Shown here piece by piece: positions 17,838-26,241 of a stretch of 64,000 nt of DNA; the first letter of the stretch is position 1; each line of letters begins with the position of its first letter. Under the pieces are notes generated by a model, which worked only from the letters and a program-made list of their open reading frames with translations, ran no database searches and was not told where the DNA came from. The stretch lies in contig NZ_CP109137.1 in assembly GCF_035918095.1 (NCBI RefSeq), positions 2,978,001 to 3,042,000 of the forward strand. Direction: 5' to 3'. The stretch comes from Streptomyces sp. NBC_01750 (GTDB taxonomy: Bacteria; Actinomycetota; Actinomycetes; Streptomycetales; Streptomycetaceae). The position numbers and the translations under genes are program-made.

Positions 17838-18380
17838 TCACTTGGCCGGGTCGGGTGTCGCGGTCACGGTGACCGTGACGGTGACGGTAGGCCCCGGCGG
17901 GTCGCCCGGGCGGTGGGTCTCGGGGGTGCGAGTGGGCGTGCGGGTCGGCGTGCCTGCGCAGTTGCCGAGGACGCTGGCCTCGAAGACGACCTTGCCGTCG
18001 ACCTTGGCGATGAGATCGCCGCGTACGCACTTTCCCGAGCGCTCCTCCGTGACCTTGCCCTTGAGCGTGATGCCCTGGCCGGTATTGGTCTCGCCCTGGC
18101 AGTCGACGGTTGCCACGCTACGGGCGGAGGGCGAGGCGGACGCCGTGCCGGCCGTCTTCGGGCCGCCGCCCATTGTCGCCGTACAGCTGAGCCACCGTAC
18201 GTCGAAGCCCAGTCGCTCGAGGGTGCTGGTGCCGGTCTTGTCGGTGGTGACTGCGACGGCGACGGAACTCAGCCCGCCGCCCGACGCCGGTTCACAGGCC
18301 GCAACACACACAACTGCCGTACCAACAACGCCGATTGCGGCAAGGATGCGCCGGTGTCGTATTCGTCTCAAGCCCCGCAT
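17838..18380 (-). CDS. Secreted lipoprotein, unknown function
   Basis: This encodes 180 residues with a basic start (RGLRRIRHRRI), a hydrophobic core and the lipobox V-A-A-C, giving lipidated Cys29. The mature part is small, with several cysteines (TVDCQGE, GKCVRGD, LGNCAG) that could pair outside the cell. The C-terminal ~45 residues are a low-complexity Thr/Pro region (TRTPTRTPE, then VTVTVTVTATPDP). I recognise no family. It is divergent from the gene at 18454 with 73 bases between. Confidence 0.78.
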   Translation of the reverse strand: MRGLRRIRHRRILAAIGVVGTAVVCVAACEPASGGGLSSVAVAVTTDKTGTSTLERLGFDVRWLSCTATMGGGPKTAGTASASPSARSVATVDCQGETNTGQGITLKGKVTEERSGKCVRGDLIAKVDGKVVFEASVLGNCAGTPTRTPTRTPETHRPGDPPGPTVTVTVTVTATPDPAK

Positions 18381-18453
18381 GAGGGCAGAGTGTCACCGAG
18401 TGCCCTGAAGGAAAAGAGTGGTTGCGGCCACCTTTACCCCGTACGGTCATGGA

Positions 18454-18837
18454 ATGGCCAGGAAGCTGATCCGGACGCGCCGGCTCGTCGTCGACGAGAA
18501 CACCGTCTACATGTGGTCGGTCCGTCACAAGCACGCGCGCACCGACGGGCGTTGCCCGGACTGCCGCACCACGCTCTCACTGCGGCGCGAGGGCACGACG
18601 GCGCGCCTGGAGCTCGCCTTCCGGGCGGGCCCGGGCCGGGTCGTCGCCGACGGCTACTGGGAATCGGGCTCGGTGGGCGACACCGAGCAGAACTGGCTGA
18701 ACCTCTACGAGCCGGGGTCGGCGCGGCGGCTCCTCGACGAGGCGACAGTGCGCGGGCTGCTGCCCACCGCGGCCGGGACGACCGAGGTCGACGGCTGGCC
18801 GCTGTTCGACGCGGTGGTGGCGAACGAGAAGGGCTAG
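18454..18837 (+). CDS. Conserved hypothetical protein
   Basis: This encodes 127 residues from ATG 18454 (MARKLIRTRRLVVDENTVYM). The GTG at 18418 lies in the divergent promoter region and is less likely. A single C-P-D-C pair follows a basic segment (RHKHARTDGRC). The rest is a mixed alpha/beta domain with no recognised motif and no membrane segment. Its 3' end lies 17 bases from the convergent rsmE stop. Confidence 0.72.
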   Translation: MARKLIRTRRLVVDENTVYMWSVRHKHARTDGRCPDCRTTLSLRREGTTARLELAFRAGPGRVVADGYWESGSVGDTEQNWLNLYEPGSARRLLDEATVRGLLPTAAGTTEVDGWPLFDAVVANEKG

Positions 18838-18854
18838 GACGTGAAAGGGCCGCT

Positions 18855-19598
18855 TCAGGACCAGCGGCCGGTGCGGCCCAGCAGCAGCGCAGTGGCCGCC
18901 GTGCCCGCCGTCGACGTGCGCAGCACGCTGCGCCCGAGCCGGTACGGCTTCGCGCCCGCCTCGGCAAATGCCGCCAACTCCTCCGGCGACACGCCCCCTT
19001 CGGGCCCGACGACCAGCACGATCGAGCCATCCGCGGGCAGTTCCGCGGTGGCCAGCGGCTCGGCGCCCTCCTCGTGCAGCACCGCCGCGAAGTCGGCTTC
19101 GGCCAGAAGTGAGGCAACCTGCTTGGTCGTTGCGGCGTCCGCGATCTCCGGGAAGCGCAGCCTGCGCGACTGCTTGCCCGCCTCGCGCGCCGTGGCCCGC
19201 CACTTGGCGAGGGCCTTGCCGCCCCGCTCTCCCCGCCACTGCGTGATGCAGCGGGCGGCGGCCCACGGCACCACGGCGTCCACACCGGTCTCCGTCATGG
19301 TCTCTACCGCGAGTTCGCCGCGGTCGCCCTTGGGCAGGGCCTGGACGACGGTGATACGAGGCGTGGGTTCGGGCTCCGTCGGGAACTCGAACGGCTCGAC
19401 GATCAGCCGGTCCTTGCCCTCCGTCCGCAGGACGACACCGGCCGCGCCGCGTCCTCGCCCGTCGGTGAGCACGATGCCCTCACCGGACTGCAGCCTGCGT
19501 ACGGAGACGGCGTGCCGTCCCTCGGGCCCGTCCAGCGTGAGGACCGCACCAGGACCCACGCCGTCCAGCGAGTCGACGACGAATACGGGGGCGGTCAT
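18855..19598 (-). CDS. rsmE: 16S rRNA (uracil-1498-N3)-methyltransferase RsmE
   Basis: This encodes 247 residues from ATG 19598. A longer open frame upstream is only the shadow of the next gene. An N-terminal PUA-like domain (GRHAVSVRRLQSGEG) is followed by the SPOUT domain. That domain shows QALPKGDRGE, then VGPEGGVSPEEL, and the C-terminal knot LGRSVLRTSTAG, which corresponds to the LRTETA signature. It methylates U1498 of 16S rRNA. The start overlaps the nitronate monooxygenase stop by one base, so the two are coupled. Confidence 0.93.
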   Translation of the reverse strand: MTAPVFVVDSLDGVGPGAVLTLDGPEGRHAVSVRRLQSGEGIVLTDGRGRGAAGVVLRTEGKDRLIVEPFEFPTEPEPTPRITVVQALPKGDRGELAVETMTETGVDAVVPWAAARCITQWRGERGGKALAKWRATAREAGKQSRRLRFPEIADAATTKQVASLLAEADFAAVLHEEGAEPLATAELPADGSIVLVVGPEGGVSPEELAAFAEAGAKPYRLGRSVLRTSTAGTAATALLLGRTGRWS

Positions 19599-20668
19599 CA
19601 CGCACCGCCCAGCGCCAGCGCGGCCCGTGCGGAGTCGAGTTCGGCGGCGAGCACATCGACGAGCTGACCGGCGGGCAGTTCGCGCGCCATCCGGTGGCCC
19701 TGTCCGGCCCAGAGGGCCATGCCCTGCGGGTCTCCCGCCTTGGCGGCGGCCTTGCGCAGGCCGCTCGTCAGATGGTGCACCTGGGGATAGGCGGCGGGGG
19801 CGTACGGACCGTGCTCCCGCATGAAGCGGTTGACGAGGCCACGGGCGGGCCGCCCGGAGAAGGCACGGGTGAGTTCGGTGCGGACGAACAACGGATTGGT
19901 CATGGCCTGCTTGTGCAGCACATTGGCGCCGGACTCGGGACAGACCAGGAACGCGGTCCCGAGCTGCGCGGCGCTCGCACCTGCCGCGAGCACGGCGGCG
20001 ATCTGGCCGCCGCGCATCAGTCCGCCGGCGGCGATGACCGGCAGCTGCACGGTCTCGCGGACCAGCCCGATGAGCGAGAGCAGCCCGATCCCCGAGCCGT
20101 CGGCGGCGGGGTCGTCCCGGTGCGTGCCCTGGTGGCCGCCGGCCTCGATGCCCTGTACACACACGGCGTCGGCACCGGCCCACTGCGCGGCCTGCGCCTC
20201 CTCGGGCGTGGTGACGGTGACCACGGTGAAGGTCCCGGCCTTCGCGAAGGAGTCGAGCACATCGCGGGTCGGGCAGCCGAAGGTGAAGGAGACCACCGGC
20301 ACGGGGTCGTCGAGGAGGATGGCGAGCTTGGCCTCGTACCCGTCGTCCCGTCCGCTGTCGGGGTCGCCGAGAGGTGTCTCGTACCAGGCGGCCTCACCGG
20401 CGAGCTGCTGCCGGTAGACATCGACGGCGGCGGGGTCGGCGGTGGTGGGCTGCGGCATGAAGAGATTGACGCCGAAGGGCTGACCGGTGAGCCCGCGGAT
20501 CTGTTTGACCTCCTGGTACATGCCGTCCGCGGTCTTGTATCCGGCGGCGAGGAAGCCGAGCCCGCCGGCATCGGAGACGGAGGCGGCGAGCTGCGGACAG
20601 GAGGCGCCGCCCGCCATGGGGGCCTGCACGATCGGATACCGGCAGAGATCGGTCAGTGCGGAGGACAT
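19598..20668 (-). CDS. Nitronate monooxygenase (2-nitropropane dioxygenase family)
   Basis: This encodes 356 residues with an FMN-binding TIM barrel. The N-terminus reads YPIVQAPMAGGASCPQLA. The flavin and substrate site includes QGIEAGGHQG, PVIAAGGLMRGGQIAAVLAAG, and AAQLGTAFL, all family signatures. The enzyme oxidises alkyl nitronates, which detoxifies propionate-3-nitronate. It is the first gene of a two-gene unit with rsmE. The ribosome-binding site is weak, and the upstream region is full of palindromic repeats. Confidence 0.92.
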   Translation of the reverse strand: MSSALTDLCRYPIVQAPMAGGASCPQLAASVSDAGGLGFLAAGYKTADGMYQEVKQIRGLTGQPFGVNLFMPQPTTADPAAVDVYRQQLAGEAAWYETPLGDPDSGRDDGYEAKLAILLDDPVPVVSFTFGCPTRDVLDSFAKAGTFTVVTVTTPEEAQAAQWAGADAVCVQGIEAGGHQGTHRDDPAADGSGIGLLSLIGLVRETVQLPVIAAGGLMRGGQIAAVLAAGASAAQLGTAFLVCPESGANVLHKQAMTNPLFVRTELTRAFSGRPARGLVNRFMREHGPYAPAAYPQVHHLTSGLRKAAAKAGDPQGMALWAGQGHRMARELPAGQLVDVLAAELDSARAALALGGA

Positions 20669-20864
20669 GCAGGCATGGTGCCATGTTGGCCGCGCGCGGC
20701 CGAATCGGGTGTTCCGCGGCCGGCGGGGGTGCGGGGGCGGGCCATTCCCCTGCCCGCGCCTTCCCGCTGTGTCGATCTGCGGCCCCGCCGCGTGGTGTGG
20801 GGGCGAGCCCCCGGACCCTTGTACGCCCCCCCGGGCGTGTCCTCAATCGCCGGACGGGTTGAGA

Positions 20865-21014
20865 TTCCGCCCGCCGGGCGGAAATCCAGCCCACCGGCCG
20901 GAAGGTTCAGCCCCGCCGGGCGGAAGGTTCCGCCCGGCCGACGATCGAGGCGCGGAGTCCGGGGCGGAGCCCCGACACCAGCCTCGCCGACGATCGAGGC
21001 GCGGGAGCCGGGGC
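20865..21014. repeat. Cluster of GC-rich palindromic intergenic repeats downstream of dnaJ
   Basis: TTCCGCCCG-C-CGGGCGGAA (20865-20883) is a perfect palindrome. GCCGGGCGGAA (20915-20925) pairs with TTCCGCCCGGC (20928-20938). Between them CCGGCCGGAAGGTTCAG and GCCGGGCGGAAGGTTC are related copies. Beyond them, GATCGAGGCGCGGAGTCCGG with AGCCCCG matches the element near 5400, and a partial second copy follows. The cluster sits just downstream of the dnaJ stop at 21055 and could terminate the hrcA-dnaJ transcript. No gene is visible in 20669-21054. Confidence 0.65.
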
Positions 21015-21054
21015 AGACTCCGGAAACGGGCAACCCGCACTCCCGCCCCAACGG

Positions 21055-22191
21055 CTACCGCCCGTTGAACGCGTCCTTCAGGCGGGAGAACAATCCCTGC
21101 TGCCCCGGCTGGAACTGCCCCGTCGGCCGCTCCTCGCCGCGCAGCTTCGCCAGATCCCGCAGCAGCCGTTCCTGGTCCGCGTCCAGCTTCGACGGCGTCA
21201 TCACCTCGACGTGCACGATCAGGTCGCCCCGGCCGCCGCCCCGCAGATGCGTGATGCCACGCCCGTGCAGCGGGATCGACTGGCCGGACTGTGTGCCCGG
21301 GCGGATGTCGATCTCCTCGATGCCGTCGAGCGTCTCCAGCGGGCACTTCGTGCCCAGCGCCGCCGCCGTCATGGGGATCGTCACCGTGCAGTGCAGATCG
21401 TCACCGCGCCGCTGGAAGACCGCGTGCGGCAGCTCGTGGATCTCGACGTACAGGTCACCCGCCGGGCCGCCGCCCGGGCCGACCTCGCCCTCGCCCGCGA
21501 GCTGGATGCGGGTGCCGTTGTCGACGCCCGCCGGGATCTTCACGGTCAGCGTCCGGCGCGAGCGGATGCGGCCGTCGCCGGCGCACTCCGGGCACGGCGT
21601 CGGCACGACCGTGCCGAAGCCCTGGCACTGCGGGCACGGCCGCGAGGTCATGACCTGACCCAGGAAGGACCGCGTCACCTGCGAGACCTCACCGCGTCCG
21701 CGGCACATGTCGCAGGTCTGCGCCGAGGTCCCCGGCGCCGCGCCCTCACCGGAGCACGTCGTACAGACGACAGCCGTGTCGACCTGGATGTCCTTGGTCG
21801 TGCCGAAGGCCGCTTCGTTGAGATCGATCTCCAGCCGGATCATCGCATCCTGGCCCCGTCGCGTACGCGACCTGGGCCCCCGCTGCGACGCCGTACCGAA
21901 GAACGCGTCCATGATGTCGGAGAAGTTGCCGAAGCCACCGGCCCCGAATCCGCCCGCGCCTCCGCCGCCCGCCTGGGACAACGGGTCTCCGCCGAGGTCG
22001 TAGACCTGCTTCTTCTGCGGGTCCGACAACACCTCGTACGCGGCGTTGATCTCCTTGAAGCGCTCCTGCGTCTTCGGGTCCGGATTCACATCCGGGTGGA
22101 GTTCGCGCGCAAGCCGGCGGAAGGCCTTCTTGATCTCGTCCTGCGATGCGTCGCGGCGTACGCCGAGTACGGCGTAGTAGTCCGTGGCCAC
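21055..22191 (-). CDS. dnaJ: Molecular chaperone DnaJ (hrcA-linked copy)
   Basis: This encodes 378 residues. The J-domain spans residues ~1-70 with the HPD tripeptide in ELHPDVNPD. A Gly/Phe-rich linker follows (GGGGAGGFGAGGFGNF). Four zinc-binding repeats are present: CTTCSGEG, CDMCRGRG, CPQCQGFG and CPECAGDG. The C-terminal substrate-binding domains complete a full-length type-I DnaJ. It stimulates DnaK ATPase. It begins one base after the hrcA stop and is therefore co-transcribed with hrcA under the CIRCE element. Streptomycetes usually also carry another dnaJ in the dnaK operon; this is the hrcA-linked one. Confidence 0.96.
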   Translation of the reverse strand: MATDYYAVLGVRRDASQDEIKKAFRRLARELHPDVNPDPKTQERFKEINAAYEVLSDPQKKQVYDLGGDPLSQAGGGGAGGFGAGGFGNFSDIMDAFFGTASQRGPRSRTRRGQDAMIRLEIDLNEAAFGTTKDIQVDTAVVCTTCSGEGAAPGTSAQTCDMCRGRGEVSQVTRSFLGQVMTSRPCPQCQGFGTVVPTPCPECAGDGRIRSRRTLTVKIPAGVDNGTRIQLAGEGEVGPGGGPAGDLYVEIHELPHAVFQRRGDDLHCTVTIPMTAAALGTKCPLETLDGIEEIDIRPGTQSGQSIPLHGRGITHLRGGGRGDLIVHVEVMTPSKLDADQERLLRDLAKLRGEERPTGQFQPGQQGLFSRLKDAFNGR

Positions 22192-23214
22192 TTACGACTC
22201 CGCCAGGATCTGTCCGACGTAACGTGCCACTGCGCGTACCGCTCCCATCGTTCCGGGGTAGTCCATGCGGGTCGGTCCGACCACGCCGAGTTTGGCAACT
22301 GCCTCGTCGCCCGAACCGTAGCCGACCGCGACCACGGAAGTGGAGTTGAGGCCCTCGTGGGCGTTCTCATGACCGATACGTACGGTCATGCCCATGCCCG
22401 AGTCATTGGCCTCGCCGAGCAGCTTGAGGAGCACCACATGCTCCTCGAGCGCTTCCAGCACCGGCCGGATGGTCAGCGGGAAGTCGTGCCCGAAACGGGT
22501 GAGATTGGCGGTGCCGCCGATCACCAGCCGCTCCTCGGTCTCCTCGACCAGAGTCTCGAGCAGGGTCGCCAGCACCGTGGAGACGGTGCCGCGGTCCTCC
22601 GGCTCGAAGGACTCGGGCAGCTCCTGCACCAGCTGCGGCACATCCGCGAAGCGGCGCCCGACGACCCGGCTGTTGAGCCGGGCCCGCAGGTCCGCCAGCG
22701 CGGTCTCGCCGAACGGCGCGGGGCAGTCGATCATGCGCTGCTCGACCCGTCCGGTGTCCGTGATGAGCACGAGCATCAGCCGGGCCGGCGCGAGGGAGAG
22801 GAGTTCCACATGCCGGACCGTGGACCGGGTCAGCGAGGGGTACTGGACGACGGCGACCTGCCGGGTCAGCTGCGCCAGCAGCCGTACCGTACGGCCCACG
22901 ACGTCGTCCAGGTCGACGGCTCCGTCCAGGAAGTTCTGGATGGCGCGCCGCTCGGGCGACGACAGGGGCTTGACGCCCGCCAGCTTGTCGACGAAGAGCC
23001 GGTAGCCCTTGTCCGTCGGAATGCGGCCGGCGCTGGTGTGCGGCTGGGCGATGAACCCTTCCTCTTCCAGCACCGCCATGTCGTTACGGACAGTAGCCGG
23101 GGAGACACCGAGCCTGTGCCGTTCGGTGAGAGCCTTGGAGCCGACGGGCTCCTCTGTGCCGACATAGTCCTGGACGATGGCGCGCAGCACTTCGAGTCTG
23201 CGTTCGCTGAGCAT
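22192..23214 (-). CDS. hrcA: Heat-inducible transcription repressor HrcA
   Basis: This encodes 340 residues from ATG 23214, eight bases after GGAGG. The longer open frame up to 23559 runs antisense through the next gene and is rejected. The N-terminal winged helix reads [20 protein letters not shown] then [19 protein letters not shown]. The C-terminal half has the HrcA dimer/GAF-like domain, ending in [20 protein letters not shown]. HrcA binds CIRCE and is inactivated on heat shock. A perfect CIRCE element precedes the gene, so it represses itself and dnaJ. Confidence 0.96.
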   Translation of the reverse strand: MLSERRLEVLRAIVQDYVGTEEPVGSKALTERHRLGVSPATVRNDMAVLEEEGFIAQPHTSAGRIPTDKGYRLFVDKLAGVKPLSSPERRAIQNFLDGAVDLDDVVGRTVRLLAQLTRQVAVVQYPSLTRSTVRHVELLSLAPARLMLVLITDTGRVEQRMIDCPAPFGETALADLRARLNSRVVGRRFADVPQLVQELPESFEPEDRGTVSTVLATLLETLVEETEERLVIGGTANLTRFGHDFPLTIRPVLEALEEHVVLLKLLGEANDSGMGMTVRIGHENAHEGLNSTSVVAVGYGSGDEAVAKLGVVGPTRMDYPGTMGAVRAVARYVGQILAES

Positions 23215-23252
23215 CGCGCACACCTCCAGCCGTGGTTCCTTGGTGGTACTGC

Positions 23253-23279
23253 CTGGCACTCGATACGTTCGAGTGCCAG
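23253..23279. promoter_or_regulatory. CIRCE element (HrcA operator)
   Basis: CTGGCACTC (23253-23261), a 9-base spacer, and GAGTGCCAG (23271-23279) form a perfect 9-9-9 inverted repeat. It is 39 bases upstream of the hrcA start. The GCACTC-N9-GAGTGC core is the classic CIRCE consensus. It should control hrcA-dnaJ. It lies 117 bases from the divergent MBL gene start. Confidence 0.93.
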
Positions 23280-23395
23280 CACTCCCCCGAGCCAGTGTAC
23301 GGCTGTCGGGTACGCCCCTAGCAAGGGCGTTCTGCAAGGGGCGGCCGATCACGCTACCGTGCGACACCGCTGGTCCCTGCCGATAGCGTCGCGGT

Positions 23396-24130
23396 ATGGA
23401 CGTCAGTTGGGAAGAGTTCGGCTGGGAGCGCTTGGCCGACGGGGTGGGGCGCCGGCGGATGCCTGTCTGGGACGCGACCGTCGGATTGGTCGCCGGCGAC
23501 GACCGTGTCCTCATGTACGACACGGGTTCGACGCTCCGTGAGGGCGCCGAGCTCCGCACCCAGGCGCAGGCGCTGCTGGGCGGCCGCCGAGTGACGCATA
23601 TCGCACTGAGCCATCCGCACTTCGATCATGTACTGGGGACCGCGGCGTTCTCGGGGGCCGAGGTGTTCGGCGCGGTAGGCCTCGACGACCTGATGGGGCG
23701 CGAGCGGGACGAGATCCGCGACGCGGCCGTACGGCACGGTGTCCCCGCGAAGGAGGCCGCGGAGGCCGCCGATCTGCTGGTGCTGCCGCGCCATCTGGTG
23801 TGCGGGGAGTGGACGCTCGAGCTGGGCGGCCGCCAGGTGCTGCTGGCCAATGTCGGGCCCGGCCACACGGGCCACGATCTGGCACTGCTGGTGCCGGACG
23901 GCGGCCCGGGCAGCCCGGAGGTGGTCTTCTGCGGGGATCTGGTGGAGGAGTCGGGCGAACCGCAGGCGGGCCCGGACGCGATCCCGTCCCGCTGGCCGGC
24001 GGCGCTGGACCGGCTGCTGTCGCTGGGCGGCGAGGACGCGGTATATGTCCCAGGGCACGGGGCGAGAGTCGACGCGGCTTTCGTACGCGCGCAGCGGGAT
24101 TCGTTGGCGGAGCGCTTCAGTGTGTCGTAG
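23396..24130 (+). CDS. MBL-fold metallo-hydrolase
   Basis: This encodes 244 residues with the metallo-beta-lactamase signature S-H-P-H-F-D-H near residue 68. Further likely ligands lie in [10 protein letters not shown] (residue ~145), in the Asp of [10 protein letters not shown], and in the His of [10 protein letters not shown]. No signal peptide is present, so it is cytoplasmic. The substrate is unknown; glyoxalase-II-like or lactonase-like activities are possible. It is divergent from hrcA and precedes the DUF3097 gene by 10 bases. Confidence 0.88.
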   Translation: MDVSWEEFGWERLADGVGRRRMPVWDATVGLVAGDDRVLMYDTGSTLREGAELRTQAQALLGGRRVTHIALSHPHFDHVLGTAAFSGAEVFGAVGLDDLMGRERDEIRDAAVRHGVPAKEAAEAADLLVLPRHLVCGEWTLELGGRQVLLANVGPGHTGHDLALLVPDGGPGSPEVVFCGDLVEESGEPQAGPDAIPSRWPAALDRLLSLGGEDAVYVPGHGARVDAAFVRAQRDSLAERFSVS

Positions 24131-24140
24131 CGTCGGCCAA

Positions 24141-24962
24141 ATGCGCAGCTACAGCCCGGATCTGACGCCTCCTTGGAAGAAGCGGCAGCCGGCCCCGGAG
24201 GTCCCCGCCGAGTCCGACCTGGTCGTGGAGGAGGTCACGACGGGTTTCTGCGGTGCGGTGATCCGTACCGAGAAGACCGCGGAGGGCCCGACGGTCACGC
24301 TCGAGGACCGCTTCGGCAAGCACCGGGTGTTCCCGCTGGTCCCGCGGGGGTTTCTGCTGGAGGGCCGGGTGGTCACGCTGGTCCGCCCCTCGGCGACGGC
24401 ACCGGCCCGCCCGGCGCGTACGGCCTCCGGCTCGGTCGCGGTCCCGGGGGCACGGGCGAGGGTCGCGCGGGCGGGCCGTATCTATGTGGAAGGCCGCCAC
24501 GACGCGGAGCTCGTCGAACGGGTCTGGGGTGACGATCTGCGGATCGAGGGCGTGGTGGTGGAGTACCTGGAAGGCATCGACGACCTCCCGTCGATCGTCA
24601 AGGACTTCGCGCCCGGCCCGGACGCGCGCCTCGGGGTGCTGGTGGATCATCTGGTCCCGGGCTCGAAGGAGTCCCGTATCGCGTCCCAGGTCGCCGGCGA
24701 TCACGCCCTGATCGTGGGCCACCCCTACATCGACGTCTGGGAGGCGGTGAAGCCGTCCTCGGTCGGCATCCGGGCATGGCCGTCGGTGCCGCGCGGCCAG
24801 GACTGGAAGACGGGAGTCTGCCGCGCACTGGGCTGGCCGGAGAACACGGGAGCGGCGTGGCAGCGGATTCTGGGCGGGGTCCGGAGCTACCGGGACCTGG
24901 AACCGGAGCTCCTGGGCTCGGTGGAGCACCTGATCGACTTCGTGACGGCACCGCCCGCCTGA
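24141..24962 (+). CDS. DUF3097 family protein
   Basis: This encodes 273 residues from ATG 24141 (MRSYSPDLTPPWKKRQP). It matches the actinobacterial DUF3097 family as I know it. Conserved-looking blocks include VVEEVTTGFCGAVIR, DRFGKHRVFPL, and a toprim-like stretch RIYVEGRHDAELVERVWGDD followed by VLVDHLVPGSKESRI. That stretch, with Glu and paired Asp residues, suggests a metal-binding nucleic-acid or nucleotide role, which is inference. It lies six bases from the convergent hemW stop. Confidence 0.85.
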   Translation: MRSYSPDLTPPWKKRQPAPEVPAESDLVVEEVTTGFCGAVIRTEKTAEGPTVTLEDRFGKHRVFPLVPRGFLLEGRVVTLVRPSATAPARPARTASGSVAVPGARARVARAGRIYVEGRHDAELVERVWGDDLRIEGVVVEYLEGIDDLPSIVKDFAPGPDARLGVLVDHLVPGSKESRIASQVAGDHALIVGHPYIDVWEAVKPSSVGIRAWPSVPRGQDWKTGVCRALGWPENTGAAWQRILGGVRSYRDLEPELLGSVEHLIDFVTAPPA

Positions 24963-24968
24963 GCGGCG

Positions 24969-26210
24969 TCAGTCCACCAGGTCCCGTACCACCGCGTCCG
25001 CCAGCAGGCGGCCCCGCTGCGTCAGTACGGCCCGGCCCTCCTCGTACGGTCCCGGCTCCAGCAGGCCGTCCGACAGGGCACCGGCCGCCGCCGCCAGGCC
25101 CGCCGGGCGCAGCAGCCCCAGCTCGCAGCCGTCCCGGAGCCTGAGCTCCAGCAGGATCCGCTCCACCCGGCGGTCCTCCGCAGAGAGGAGCTCGCGGCCC
25201 GCGCCCGGCGAGCGGCCCTCCGCCAGCGCCGCCGCGTACGCGCCCGGGTGCTTCACATTCCACCAGCGCACCCCGCCCACATGGCTGTGGGCGCCGGGGC
25301 CCGCGCCCCACCAGTCCGCGCCGCGCCAGTACAGCTCGTTGTGCAGGCACCGGCCCGCCTCGGAGGTGGCCCAGTTGGAGACCTCGTACCAGTCGAAGCC
25401 CGCGTCCCCGAGCACCGAGTCCGCGATCAGATACCGGTCCGCGTGGACGTCGTCGTCGGTCATCGGGACCTCGCCGCGGCGGATCCGCCGCGCAAGCTGT
25501 GTGCCTTCCTCGACGATCAGCGCGTACGCCGAGATGTGGTCCGGACCCGCGCCCACCGCGGCCGCCAGGGACGCGCGCCAGTCGTCGTCGCTCTCGCCGG
25601 GCGTGCCGTAGATCAGGTCGAGGTTCACATGGTCGAAGCCCGCAGCCCGTGCCTCCGCGACGCACGCCTCCGGGCGGCCCGGCGTATGCGTACGGTCCAG
25701 CACCTTCAGCACATGCTGCCGCGCGCTCTGCATCCCGAAGGAGATCCGGTTGAAGCCGCCCTCCCGCAGCTCGGCGAGATACGCCGGGTCCACCGACTCC
25801 GGGTTCGCCTCGGTCGTGATCTCCGCGCCGTCCTCGAACCCGAACTCCTCGCGGACCGCTTCCAGCATCCGCACCAGGTCCGAGGCCGCGAGCAGCGTCG
25901 GCGTACCGCCTCCGACGAACACGGTCCGCACCTGCCTCGGGTCGTCGCCCAGTACCTTGCGGGCGAGGCGGACCTCGTCCGCGACCATCGCGGCGTAGTT
26001 GTCCCGGGAGGCGAGCACGCCGCCCGAGCCGCGCAGCTCCGTCGCCGTGTAGGTGTTGAAGTCGCAGTAGCCGCAGCGCGTCGCGCAGTACGGCACATGC
26101 AGATAGAAGGCGAGCGGCCGGTCCCCGGCGCCCGTCAGGGCGGACGCGGGCAGCGCCCCGTCCTCGGGCATGGGCTCACCATCGGGCAGTACGGAAGGCA
26201 TGCTCCCCAT
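24969..26210 (-). CDS. hemW: HemW-type radical SAM protein (heme chaperone)
   Basis: This encodes 413 residues. The radical-SAM cluster motif is C-A-T-R-C-G-Y-C near residue 45. The GGGTPTLL and EANPESV motifs of this family follow. The C-terminal HNELYW matches the HNxxYW heme-binding signature that separates HemW from coproporphyrinogen dehydrogenase HemN. HemW inserts heme into client proteins such as respiratory enzymes. The start at 26210 has GAGG at good spacing; ATG 26201 is an alternative three codons in. Confidence 0.92.
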   Translation of the reverse strand: MGSMPSVLPDGEPMPEDGALPASALTGAGDRPLAFYLHVPYCATRCGYCDFNTYTATELRGSGGVLASRDNYAAMVADEVRLARKVLGDDPRQVRTVFVGGGTPTLLAASDLVRMLEAVREEFGFEDGAEITTEANPESVDPAYLAELREGGFNRISFGMQSARQHVLKVLDRTHTPGRPEACVAEARAAGFDHVNLDLIYGTPGESDDDWRASLAAAVGAGPDHISAYALIVEEGTQLARRIRRGEVPMTDDDVHADRYLIADSVLGDAGFDWYEVSNWATSEAGRCLHNELYWRGADWWGAGPGAHSHVGGVRWWNVKHPGAYAAALAEGRSPGAGRELLSAEDRRVERILLELRLRDGCELGLLRPAGLAAAAGALSDGLLEPGPYEEGRAVLTQRGRLLADAVVRDLVD

Positions 26211-26241
26211 TGTCCGTCACCTCGCGAGTGCCCCGGGACGG

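Noticed and set aside
23215..23559. N-terminal extension of hrcA by 115 residues
   Set aside because: It reads through CIRCE and antisense into the MBL gene. ATG 23214 has a good ribosome-binding site and starts at the conserved MLSERR.
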